From Promethearchaeota archaeon (GTDB taxonomy: Archaea; Asgardarchaeota; Lokiarchaeia; Sigynarchaeales; SOKP01), in contig DAOUUT010000210.1 in NCBI GenBank assembly GCA_030668025.1, forward strand, positions 1-6,625: a stretch of 6,625 bases of DNA, given 5' to 3'. The translations under genes and the position numbers were made by a program. Below the pieces are notes generated by a model, which saw only the letters and a program-made list of their open reading frames with translations, did no database searches and was not told the origin of the DNA. Positions 1-5,829 of the stretch are shown here, piece by piece. How positions within the stretch are numbered: position 1 is the stretch's first letter; the number at the start of each line of letters is the position of its first letter.

Positions 1-750
1 AATATTTCAAAGACATTTGAGTCATTTCATTTATCTGTGAATCCTGGAACGATTTATGCTTCTGAGATTTTGGGTATTGTTGGTGAAAATGGATGTGGTA
101 AGTCTACCTTTGCAAAAATCCTCGCGGGTGAGCTCCAACCTGACTTTGGATCAGAATTTGAAAGAATTCAAGCTATTGTCTCTTACAAACCCCAATACAT
201 TACACAAGAATCTTCTCAAACTGTAAGAGATTTCATCATAGAACGGGCCTTAACCTACAATTTTTCTGAAGAAATTTTACGGATATTATATAGACCTTTA
301 GGTGTTGATAAATTATTCGATTTACAAATATCCGCACTCTCAGGAGGTGAACTTCAGCGTGTGTTTATATGTTCTTGCCTTGCTAAGCGCGCAGATCTAT
401 ATATTCTTGATGAACCTTCAGCTTATCTTGATGTAGAAGAAAGGATTCATATAGGTCAAATAATTCGTACTATTACAAAAAGAAATAATGCTGTTGCTAT
501 TTGTATAGAACATGATATTCAAATCGCTGATTCTTTGATTGACCGACTTCTTCTTTTTACTGGAAAGCCAGGACTTCATGGAAAAACCATTGGACCCTTA
601 AATAAACGCGAAGGGATGAACCTCTTTCTGAAAGAAATTGATGTAACTTTCCGAAGGGATACCAAAACTGGTAGAGCTCGATTGAATAAAAAGGGCTCTC
701 AATTAGATAAATCACAACGAGCTTCTGGACAGTTATGGGGTGTGCATTAA
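1..750 (+). CDS. ABCE1/Rli1 ribosome-recycling ATPase, C-terminal part (5' end outside window)
   Basis: This is the second nucleotide-binding domain (NBD2) and C-terminus of ABCE1 (RNase L inhibitor, Rli1), a soluble cytoplasmic ATPase that splits ribosomes after termination in archaea and eukaryotes. The frame is open from base 1, so the GTG at 37 is internal and the gene starts upstream; the N-terminal iron-sulfur domain and NBD1 are not visible. In order one sees Walker A GENGCGKS (82-105), the Q-loop segment YKPQYI, the ABC signature LSGGELQR (337-360), Walker B with catalytic Glu in ILDEPSAYLD (from about 403), and the H-loop EHD (508-516). The tail carries the family hallmarks GMNLFLKEIDVTFRRD and INK-like LNKKGSQLD. 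Walker A has Cys and Ser where archaeal NBD2 usually reads GPNGIGKT, and the protein ends GQLWGVH. All catalytic motifs are present, so it looks functional. Family assignment is very secure. Confidence 0.95.
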   Translation, partial: NISKTFESFHLSVNPGTIYASEILGIVGENGCGKSTFAKILAGELQPDFGSEFERIQAIVSYKPQYITQESSQTVRDFIIERALTYNFSEEILRILYRPLGVDKLFDLQISALSGGELQRVFICSCLAKRADLYILDEPSAYLDVEERIHIGQIIRTITKRNNAVAICIEHDIQIADSLIDRLLLFTGKPGLHGKTIGPLNKREGMNLFLKEIDVTFRRDTKTGRARLNKKGSQLDKSQRASGQLWGVH

Positions 751-780
751 TTATATAAAATATAAGATGTTTTGTAATAA
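741..780 (+). repeat. 40-bp direct repeat, copy 1 (ABCE1 3' end)
   Basis: This segment matches 1361-1400 at 34 of 40 positions without gaps, counted by eye. The core AGATGTTTTGTAA and the stretch TATAAAATAT are exact. It covers the last codons and stop of ABCE1 and the 30 bases after it. Identity drops to background immediately downstream and mostly upstream. Confidence 0.7.
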
Positions 781-799
781 ATTAAAAAGAAAAAGGATC

Positions 800-811
800 A
801 AAATTTATATA
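800..811 (+). promoter_or_regulatory. Archaeal BRE/TATA-like promoter for the coiled-coil gene
   Basis: TTTATATA at 804-811 is an exact match to the archaeal TATA-box consensus and is preceded by an A-rich BRE-like stretch. A start about 25 bases downstream would fall near 830-837, giving a leader of roughly 65 bases before the ATG at 899. Inferred from motif and position only; chance matches are common in such AT-rich DNA. Confidence 0.45.
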
Positions 812-898
812 GAGTTCAAGCGGTACTTTAATTAAGTAAAATTAAATTATGATTCATAAATAAAAAAATGATAAATAATTAAAACAAAGAAAATCAAG

Positions 899-1294
899 AT
901 GTCAGATGAAGAACTTAGGGATCAAATTAATAAGATAGCAGTAGAAATTGAGAAAATTGAACAGATAGCGAAACAAAAAGAAAATTATTTAATAAATAAA
1001 TGTAATGAAGATTATAATCCTAAAATTAAAGATCTTGGGGAACAATTGCTTCATCAAAAAACTAAATTAAATGAACTCCTCAAAACCATTAATGAATTAA
1101 CAGTAAAAAAGAAAGAATTACTTTCTATTACAAAGAAATTGGAATCAGAATACAATTCTTTGAAAAGAGAGAAGGATAAATTCTTAAACCATAATTTAAA
1201 AGCGATTGTAAAAGAAAAGAAAACTAAAACGAAAGATATTGATACCAAAATTAAAATGCTAGAAAAAGAGTTGAAATCTAGCGAAAAAAAATAA
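899..1294 (+). CDS. Small coiled-coil protein of unknown function
   Basis: I do not recognise a named family. The 131-residue product begins MSDEELRDQINKIAVEIEKI and is almost wholly Lys, Glu, Leu, Ile and Asn, with heptad-like spacing of Leu/Ile throughout (for example LLKTINELTVKKKELLSITK and KIKMLEKELKSSEKK). It therefore very likely forms long alpha-helical coiled coils. It has one Cys, no signal peptide, no membrane segment and no catalytic motif. A scaffold, tether or nucleic-acid-associated role would be guesswork. The ATG at 899 is the natural start; there is no Shine-Dalgarno-like sequence ahead of it. It lies 148 bp after ABCE1 with its own TATA-like box, so co-transcription is not required. 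It sits between two copies of a 40-bp direct repeat, which suggests it arrived as a unit. Confidence 0.75.
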   Translation: MSDEELRDQINKIAVEIEKIEQIAKQKENYLINKCNEDYNPKIKDLGEQLLHQKTKLNELLKTINELTVKKKELLSITKKLESEYNSLKREKDKFLNHNLKAIVKEKKTKTKDIDTKIKMLEKELKSSEKK

Positions 1295-1327
1295 AATTTT
1301 AGAGATATTATCCTAAATTACCATATA

Positions 1328-1354
1328 ATAATAATTAAACTCATAAATTATTAT
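1328..1354. other. AT-only inverted repeat between convergent genes
   Basis: ATAATAATT (1328-1336) is followed nine bases later by its exact reverse complement AATTATTAT (1346-1354), giving a 9-bp stem with a 9-base loop. It lies between the stop of the coiled-coil gene (1294) and the stop of the convergent SCP2 gene (1383). It could help to end transcription from either side, but the stem is all A-T, lacks a following T-run, and archaea mostly use T-tracts, so the role is doubtful. Confidence 0.25.
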
Positions 1355-1360
1355 ATCAGA

Positions 1361-1400
1361 TCCGCATTAAATTTATAAAATATTAGATGTTTTGTAAAAA
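1361..1400 (+). repeat. 40-bp direct repeat, copy 2 (SCP2 3' end)
   Basis: Second copy of the repeat seen at 741-780, 620 bp further on and in the same orientation. Here its right half encodes the last residues (FLQNI) and stop codon of the minus-strand SCP2 gene, while its left half keeps the CATTAA that in copy 1 forms the last codon and stop of ABCE1. Confidence 0.7.
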
Positions 1401-1814
1401 ATCATTCAAAACGGAGGTAATAGCTTGAAGATCCATTAGAGCTTCACTGCCACCATCAAAGCTGACATCTCCGGCTTCATGAGCACCAGAAATCTCAATT
1501 GTTCCAAAAAGAATTCCTGTAAAAGTCGCCATATTGGTTGTAAAGGCTAATGAGGGATTACTGACTTCACCCTCTCCATAATCCACTTTTCCCTCTTTGA
1601 ATTTAAGCCAAAATTTCTTGTTATCATCTGATATGATTATTTGTCCTAAGAATTCCATATCTAACATTGCCATATCTTCAAATTCTTCTCTTAATCCCGC
1701 ATTTTCTGATGAGACCTGTTTATATATTTCAAAAAGCTTAATGCAATCTCCAGGCATAGCACTACCATCAGATAATTTTAATTTAATTTCATTTAATAAT
1801 TCTGAATTTACCAT
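1383..1814 (-). CDS. SCP2 sterol-carrier-like domain protein
   Basis: A single-domain protein resembling the SCP2 (sterol carrier protein 2) superfamily, whose members hold lipids or acyl chains in a hydrophobic cavity; it may act in the cytoplasm as a lipid carrier or sensor. The N-terminal 50 residues are helical and polar. From about residue 55 comes an SCP2-like pattern: beta strands with FWLKFKEGKVDYGEGE, then NPSLAFTTNMATFTGILFGTIEISG and AGDVSFDGGSEALMDL, echoing the family's 'G-x-I/L-x-x-x-G-D' strands. No signal peptide or membrane helix. The ATG at 1814 is preferred because GGTGAT lies four bases before it; a GTG at 1823 would add three residues but overlaps that ribosome-binding site. 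It is convergent with the coiled-coil gene and divergent from the glycerol-3-phosphate dehydrogenase. The true ligand is unknown. Confidence 0.8.
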   Translation of the reverse strand: MVNSELLNEIKLKLSDGSAMPGDCIKLFEIYKQVSSENAGLREEFEDMAMLDMEFLGQIIISDDNKKFWLKFKEGKVDYGEGEVSNPSLAFTTNMATFTGILFGTIEISGAHEAGDVSFDGGSEALMDLQAITSVLNDFLQNI

Positions 1815-1818
1815 TTTT

Positions 1819-1826
1819 ATCACCTT
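1819..1826 (-). promoter_or_regulatory. Shine-Dalgarno site deciding the SCP2 start
   Basis: On the minus strand AAGGTGAT ends four bases before the ATG at 1814. This is the clearest ribosome-binding site in the window and favours ATG 1814 over the GTG at 1823, which lies inside it. Confidence 0.6.
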
Positions 1827-1843
1827 TTAAGATATAAAAACAA

Positions 1844-1854
1844 TGTAAATTACA
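1844..1854. promoter_or_regulatory. Small palindrome in the divergent SCP2/GlpD promoter region
   Basis: TGTAAATTACA is an inverted repeat of two 5-base arms (TGTAA/TTACA) around one central base. It lies about 30 bases ahead of the SCP2 start and about 90 ahead of the dehydrogenase start, where a dimeric helix-turn-helix repressor could bind. Short AT-rich palindromes occur by chance, so this is only a candidate operator. Confidence 0.2.
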
Positions 1855-1911
1855 AATATATCAATTTATTTATCCCACAAAAATCAAAAGTATTGATAAT
1901 AGAAACATTAA

Positions 1912-1927
1912 GAAACCTTATTTATAG
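1912..1927 (+). promoter_or_regulatory. Archaeal BRE/TATA-like promoter for the GlpD-type gene
   Basis: GAAACC followed by TTATTTATAG forms a BRE/TATA-like element whose centre is about 23-24 bases ahead of the ATG at 1945. Archaeal transcription normally starts about 22-27 bases after the TATA centre, so the mRNA would begin at or very near the start codon. The lack of any Shine-Dalgarno motif fits a leaderless transcript. Confidence 0.5.
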
Positions 1928-1944
1928 TCCAGAATTTTCTAAAC

Positions 1945-3639
1945 ATGGTTAAAATGGAAAATTTAGGGAAAAAAATATTTGATCAATCTTGGACCTTAAA
2001 AAATAGAGAAAAAATTATCTCAAGAATGCAAGAAATTCACTACGATGTAGTAATAATCGGAGCTGGGATAACAGGAGCCGGTATTGCAAGAGAAGCAGCA
2101 ATGAGAAACTTGAGTGTTGCTGTAGTAGATATGCAAGATTTTGCTGCAGGGACTTCATCGAGAAGTACAAAAATGGCTCATGGCGGAATTAGATATGTAG
2201 GACGTAGCGAAATGGATTTAGTTAAAAGTGCTTCTCGTGAAAGAAATTGGATGAGGGTTCAGATACCCCATTTAGTTAGACCTCTTCCATTTTTTTTACC
2301 ATTTATGGAAGGCGGAAAGTATAAAAAGCGTGATTTACAAATTGCCGCTAAAATTTATGATTTTTTAAGCGATGATAAATCAGAATTTAAGAATTTAAAA
2401 AAAAATAAATCGTATACCACTGAAGAAATATATAATTTAGAACCAGAATTTACAAAAGAGGGCATATCAGGGGGTGTAGTATATTACGATACAAACATCG
2501 ATGACGCTCGTTTAACGATTGAAATCCTGAAGGAAGCAAACATTAGAGGAGCAGATTCCATAAATTATTGTAAGGTTTTTGGTTATGTCAAAAACAATGG
2601 GAAAATTATTGGGATTAAATGCAAAGATCTAGAAAAAAAAATTGATTTTGAAATTCGAGCTACATTAATAATAAATGCGACGGGTATATGGACTGATAAT
2701 CTAATAAAGAATTACCCCGATACCATTCCAAAACCGCTAATTAGACCAACTAAGGGAGTTCATCTCCTTTACAAGCGTGAAAATATTGGTAATAACATGG
2801 CAAATGGTATTAATTCAAATATTGATAATAGGTTTCTTTTTGTTATTCCGAGAAATAAAAAGTACGCACTTGTAGGAACAACTGATACCGATTATCAAGG
2901 GGATTTGGAAAATCCATTTTGTGATAAAGAAGACGCTGATTATTTAATTGAATCTCTTAAGTTTTTCTACCCGAACGCAAAAATAGATTATGACAATATT
3001 CTTTCTACATATGCCGGAATCAGACCATTAGTAATGCAAAAAGGGAAATCTGAGAGTGAAGTATCTAGAAATCATATAATATTTTTCTCCAGTGATGGCT
3101 TACTTACGATAACGGGTGGTAAATTGACAGATTGGAGAGCGATGGCTGAAGATCTGTTTGTAAAAATTGAAGAAAAAAAGGTTTTTTCAAATATCAACAG
3201 AGAACCTTATTTTAGTCGACAAAAGTTTATCATCACGCTTGATAAGGAAGTCTGGTTAGAAATATTAGAAAAATCAGGTGTTGAATTAGATGAGGAACTC
3301 TCAGATCACTTATATCAACAATATGGGAAAGGTGCTATCCAAATCCTCGATATGATAAAAGAAGACATGTCTCTAAAAGAACGAATAATCGATGAAAATG
3401 ATTTTATAAATGCGGAGATTCTTTATGTGCTAAGATACGAACTATCACCTCATTTGATTGATGTATTTTGTCGACGAACAGAGATGTCACTATGGATACA
3501 TCACCGAAGAGCTTCTGAAGCCGCAGAAAAAGTGGCAAAGATTATGCAGAAAGAATATTCTTGGGGTGACGAGACAACAAAAAAAGAAATCAAGAAATAT
3601 TTGGATTACATTAAAAAAACGGTTTCATTCATACAATAA
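1945..3639 (+). CDS. glpD: FAD-dependent glycerol-3-phosphate dehydrogenase (GlpD/GlpA type)
   Basis: Oxidises sn-glycerol 3-phosphate to dihydroxyacetone phosphate, passing electrons through FAD to quinone or another acceptor, usually as a peripheral membrane enzyme (the GlpD family, EC 1.1.5.3). The 564-residue length is normal. After a 33-residue N-terminal lead comes the FAD-binding Rossmann motif GAGITGAG (39-46), then QDFAAGTSSRSTKMAHGG (64-81), the DDAR segment (186-189), GTTDTD (311-316), GIRPLV (358-363) and GGKLTDWRAMAE (391-402). The last two hold the Arg and Lys expected to bind substrate phosphate. A C-terminal DAO_C-type domain follows, with AEILYVLRYELSPHLIDVFCRRTEM. The block around residues 60-85 strongly resembles Firmicutes GlpD, so bacterial ancestry by transfer is plausible. 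No CXXC-rich GlpB/GlpC partner is adjacent. ATG 1945 fits the TATA spacing; ATG 1954 is a weaker alternative. Confidence 0.93.
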   Translation: MVKMENLGKKIFDQSWTLKNREKIISRMQEIHYDVVIIGAGITGAGIAREAAMRNLSVAVVDMQDFAAGTSSRSTKMAHGGIRYVGRSEMDLVKSASRERNWMRVQIPHLVRPLPFFLPFMEGGKYKKRDLQIAAKIYDFLSDDKSEFKNLKKNKSYTTEEIYNLEPEFTKEGISGGVVYYDTNIDDARLTIEILKEANIRGADSINYCKVFGYVKNNGKIIGIKCKDLEKKIDFEIRATLIINATGIWTDNLIKNYPDTIPKPLIRPTKGVHLLYKRENIGNNMANGINSNIDNRFLFVIPRNKKYALVGTTDTDYQGDLENPFCDKEDADYLIESLKFFYPNAKIDYDNILSTYAGIRPLVMQKGKSESEVSRNHIIFFSSDGLLTITGGKLTDWRAMAEDLFVKIEEKKVFSNINREPYFSRQKFIITLDKEVWLEILEKSGVELDEELSDHLYQQYGKGAIQILDMIKEDMSLKERIIDENDFINAEILYVLRYELSPHLIDVFCRRTEMSLWIHHRRASEAAEKVAKIMQKEYSWGDETTKKEIKKYLDYIKKTVSFIQ

Positions 3640-3651
3640 TAAATAGAACAA

Positions 3652-3673
3652 ATCTTATTTTTACATTTTATTC
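3652..3673 (+). terminator. T-rich tract after the GlpD-type gene
   Basis: A pyrimidine-rich run (CTTATTTTTACATTTTATTC) begins about 15 bases after the stop at 3639. T-rich tracts of this kind act as intrinsic terminators for archaeal RNA polymerase without needing a hairpin. A new TATA-like box follows at 3709, consistent with transcription ending here. Confidence 0.4.
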
Positions 3674-3704
3674 AATATCATGCATCTTAAAAATTGGACT
3701 AGAT

Positions 3705-3716
3705 GAAATATAAATA
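3705..3716 (+). promoter_or_regulatory. Archaeal BRE/TATA-like promoter for the membrane protein
   Basis: GAAA followed directly by TATAAATA (3709-3716) is a strong BRE/TATA match. Transcription would begin near 3736-3740, leaving a leader of about 35-40 bases before the TTG start at 3776, enough room for the GAGTGA ribosome-binding site. Confidence 0.5.
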
Positions 3717-3763
3717 CTTAAAAAGTAATATTCAACATAATAACAAAATTAAACAGTTTAAAA

Positions 3764-3769
3764 GAGTGA
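3764..3769 (+). promoter_or_regulatory. Weak Shine-Dalgarno site supporting a TTG start
   Basis: GAGTGA ends six bases ahead of the TTG at 3776. It partly matches the anti-Shine-Dalgarno complement and supports TTG as start; an in-frame TGA at 3767-3769 leaves room for only two more codons upstream, neither a usual start. Confidence 0.4.
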
Positions 3770-3775
3770 AATTTA

Positions 3776-4447
3776 TTGATATATCAATTTGGTTTTACTG
3801 AGGTTTTTTTAAGACCTTTGGCAGAACTCGCGGGATTTTTCATTTTACTTCTTGGCATTATGTGGTTAGTCTACGCCGTTTATGAAACTAAAAGAAGAGG
3901 GTCTGTCAAAAAAAGAAAAGTAGAGGACTGGAATTTCGATGTTACAAAGTTCTTAAAAATTTTAACATATTTAGGACTAGTTATCGGTATTTTTGGGTTA
4001 CTTAGCGGTGTTGGTGGGCTTATTCTCGATCAAGCGCCAAGCGTAGCATACGCGGCTAATACTCAAGACGCGAAAAGTTTATTTACATCTATTTTCCTTA
4101 TCGTTCTAGGAACACTAACGCTTTTAAAACCTTTAAACGATCTTCCTATTTCAAGCGTTATAGGGATTTTATTAGCGTCACTTGTAGTTGTTGTCGTTGT
4201 ATTAGCTATTCCAGATCAACTCGTTCAAGTAATTGCGGTTTTTATTGACCCAAGAATAGTTTTAGCAATTATATTTGTTTTGGTATTTGCTATTGTTGCT
4301 CTTACCGTCAAATTTTACATTGGAACTTTAATGTCAATTTCAAAAGCAATATCATGGCCTGTTTTTGCATTTATAATTGCAATATTCTGCCTACTTCAAG
4401 GATTCTTACTCATTGTTATAGGAGTTTCAATTACAGGATATTTTTAA
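3776..4447 (+). CDS. Six-helix integral membrane protein of unknown function
   Basis: I do not recognise a family. The 223-residue product has about six predicted membrane helices, near residues 16-36, 60-84, 101-118, 125-145, 160-182 and 194-218. The basic loop after helix 1 (ETKRRGSVKKRKVEDW) should be cytoplasmic by the positive-inside rule. This puts the N-terminus outside and the DQAPSVAYAANTQDAK loop (85-100) on the external face. A run of seven valines (VVVVVVV-like, around 137-142) and many Ile/Leu give very hydrophobic helices with few polar residues, so no transport or catalytic motif is evident. The start is TTG at 3776; the first ATG in frame lies inside helix 1. It has its own promoter-like box, so it is probably not co-transcribed with the dehydrogenase 136 bp upstream. 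It is convergent with the radical SAM gene. Confidence 0.75.
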   Translation: MIYQFGFTEVFLRPLAELAGFFILLLGIMWLVYAVYETKRRGSVKKRKVEDWNFDVTKFLKILTYLGLVIGIFGLLSGVGGLILDQAPSVAYAANTQDAKSLFTSIFLIVLGTLTLLKPLNDLPISSVIGILLASLVVVVVVLAIPDQLVQVIAVFIDPRIVLAIIFVLVFAIVALTVKFYIGTLMSISKAISWPVFAFIIAIFCLLQGFLLIVIGVSITGYF

Positions 4448-4454
4448 TAACTTT

Positions 4455-4483
4455 CTAATATTTTTTCTTTTTACATTTAAATT
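4455..4483 (+). terminator. T-rich tract after the membrane-protein gene
   Basis: A T-rich run (ATATTTTTTCTTTTTACATT, then further T) fills most of the 37 bp between the membrane-protein stop (4447) and the end of the convergent radical SAM gene (4485). It fits an archaeal T-tract terminator for the plus strand; the minus strand here is A-rich, so it would not serve the other gene. Confidence 0.5.
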
Positions 4484-4484
4484 T

Positions 4485-5597
4485 TTAAAAGAAGCTAAAT
4501 CTATGAAAGGCTTTTCTATTAATTTTTCCTTTAATCTCATTACTTAGATCATAATGACAGCTTGGGCAATGTTTTGTATCTGTAATATCAATTTTGGTAA
4601 ATCTATAACCACTTCTACCTAAAATTAAATGATTACAATTTGGACAGTAGGTATTTCCTCCTTTTTCGTGACTAATATTTCCAACATAAACATAATTCAA
4701 ACCTGCTTTTTTGGCTATATTATAAGCATTATCTAATGTTTCAAATGGAGTACTTTTCATAGATGGTTGCTTAAAGTCAGGATGGTATGCTGAGAAGTGA
4801 GTAGGCGTATCATCTCCTAAATTCTCAACAATCCAATTAGATAATTTTTTAATTTCTACATTACTATCGTTCAAATCTGGAATTATTAAGTTAGTTATTT
4901 CTATGTGAATCCCATTGGATTTGAACCTTTTTGCAGTATCCAAAACAGGTTGTACTGAACTAGCCCCACATATTTTCTTATAAAACTCATCTGACATAGA
5001 CTTAATATCAATATTAGCCGCATCAATTCCAACCTCTATTAACTCTTTTGTAGCTTCTGCCGTAGAATACCCATTTGTTACTAAAATGGTTTTAATATTT
5101 TCTTGTTTAAGTAATTTTGTGGTATCCAGTATCCATTCATGCCAAATTAATGGTTCATTATAAGTATATGCTAGTGTCGTAGCTCCACTTTTTTTAACCT
5201 TTTCAATGAGTTGTTTTGGTGTCATTTCTACTAAGGACATTTTGCGATTTTCTAATCCTTCTAAGGTATAAAATCCATTTTTTCCATTATCAGTAGGGTT
5301 TGCCTGGCTTATATTCCAATTTTGGCAATTCTGGCATCTAAAAGAACACCCTATGGAAGCGATAGAATAAGCGGTAGCACCAGGCCAAAAATTATATAAA
5401 GGTTTTTTTTCAATCGGGTCTAAACTTCCACTAGAAATCATTGATCCATAAATAAGAGTATATAATTCTCCTTCAAAATTTTTTCGAGTTCTACAAATTC
5501 CTCCTTTACCTGGCAAGATAACACATTCATTAGCACAAACATGACATTTTACTTTATTATCTTCCAGTGAATCCCATAATCTTGCTTTAAATTTCAC
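4485..5597 (-). CDS. amrS: AmmeMemoRadiSam-system radical SAM enzyme (AmrS family)
   Basis: A radical S-adenosylmethionine enzyme of the AmrS family, related to pyruvate formate-lyase activases and often misnamed as such. Family members co-occur with Memo-like and AMMECR1 proteins, but their reaction is not established. The 370-residue protein has an N-terminal Cys cluster (C18, C21, C25, C35: CHVCANEC then GGIC) and the family motif SLDPIEKKPLYNFWPG (58-73). The radical SAM iron-sulfur motif CSFRCQNC (C84, C88, C91; CxxxCxxC) follows, then QNWNISQ, YTYNEP (144-149) and the AYHPDFK segment. It ends in a zinc-ribbon-like pair, CPNC (318-321) and CPSC (344-347). All three cluster ligands are intact. 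The start is GTG at 5597: an in-frame stop lies three codons upstream and the next Met is past the first Cys cluster. Memo and AMMECR1 partners are not in this window. Confidence 0.9.
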   Translation of the reverse strand: MKFKARLWDSLEDNKVKCHVCANECVILPGKGGICRTRKNFEGELYTLIYGSMISSGSLDPIEKKPLYNFWPGATAYSIASIGCSFRCQNCQNWNISQANPTDNGKNGFYTLEGLENRKMSLVEMTPKQLIEKVKKSGATTLAYTYNEPLIWHEWILDTTKLLKQENIKTILVTNGYSTAEATKELIEVGIDAANIDIKSMSDEFYKKICGASSVQPVLDTAKRFKSNGIHIEITNLIIPDLNDSNVEIKKLSNWIVENLGDDTPTHFSAYHPDFKQPSMKSTPFETLDNAYNIAKKAGLNYVYVGNISHEKGGNTYCPNCNHLILGRSGYRFTKIDITDTKHCPSCHYDLSNEIKGKINRKAFHRFSFF

Positions 5598-5829
5598 TTC
5601 AAATTAGCACTTTATTAAAAAATTATCAATTAATTCATTAATTAAATAATAGATAAGGATTTTAATAATATTTATACATATATTTATTAGGTTTTATTAA
5701 CTTCTACACCGTTATGTGTAAAACTCTTTCAAATAGGTATAAAATATGTTTAACAGAAGAACGCCCTTTTAATGTATTGAGAACTAAAATAAAACAACAA
5801 TAAAACTAAATGGTGAAATAAGAATATCC
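5598..5829. other. Divergent intergenic region, no gene seen
   Basis: This 232-bp stretch separates the minus-strand radical SAM gene from the plus-strand TPR gene. It is extremely AT-rich from 5598 to about 5700 and must hold both promoters. I see one good plus-strand TATA-like box (5738-5746), a GGTGA at 5812-5816, and a 29-codon open frame at 5714-5803 that I do not consider a gene. No RNA gene or long inverted repeat is evident. Confidence 0.5.
5734..5746 (+). promoter_or_regulatory. Archaeal TATA-like promoter for the TPR gene
   Basis: TATAAAATA at 5738-5746, preceded by TAGG, is the best TATA-like box upstream of the TPR gene. Transcription would begin near 5765-5772, giving a leader of about 60 bases up to the ATG at 5830 and including the GGTGA at 5812-5816. 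Confidence 0.4.

Noticed and set aside
1054..1248. 64-codon minus-strand open frame
   Set aside because: It lies opposite the coiled-coil gene; its Phe/Ser/Leu-rich product is what the reverse of Lys/Glu-rich codons gives, and it has no start signal of its own.
741..1400. Insertion sequence or transposon explanation for the repeat-flanked segment
   Set aside because: No transposase, no terminal inverted repeats, and 40 bp is far too long for an ordinary target-site duplication.
1597..1830. 77-codon plus-strand open frame
   Set aside because: It is antisense to the SCP2-like gene, which has clear domain similarity and a ribosome-binding site; this frame has neither.
3458..3646. 62-codon open frame overlapping the end of the GlpD-type gene
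   Set aside because: It is out of frame inside a well-conserved C-terminal domain and ends by chance just after the true stop.
5664..5690. ATATTTAT repeated twice in an AT-only stretch
   Set aside because: Short low-complexity repetition expected at this base composition; no CRISPR-like spacing or third copy.
5714..5803. 29-codon open frame starting MCKTLSNRYK
   Set aside because: The best TATA-like box for the TPR gene lies inside it, it has no ribosome-binding site, and nothing recognisable is encoded.
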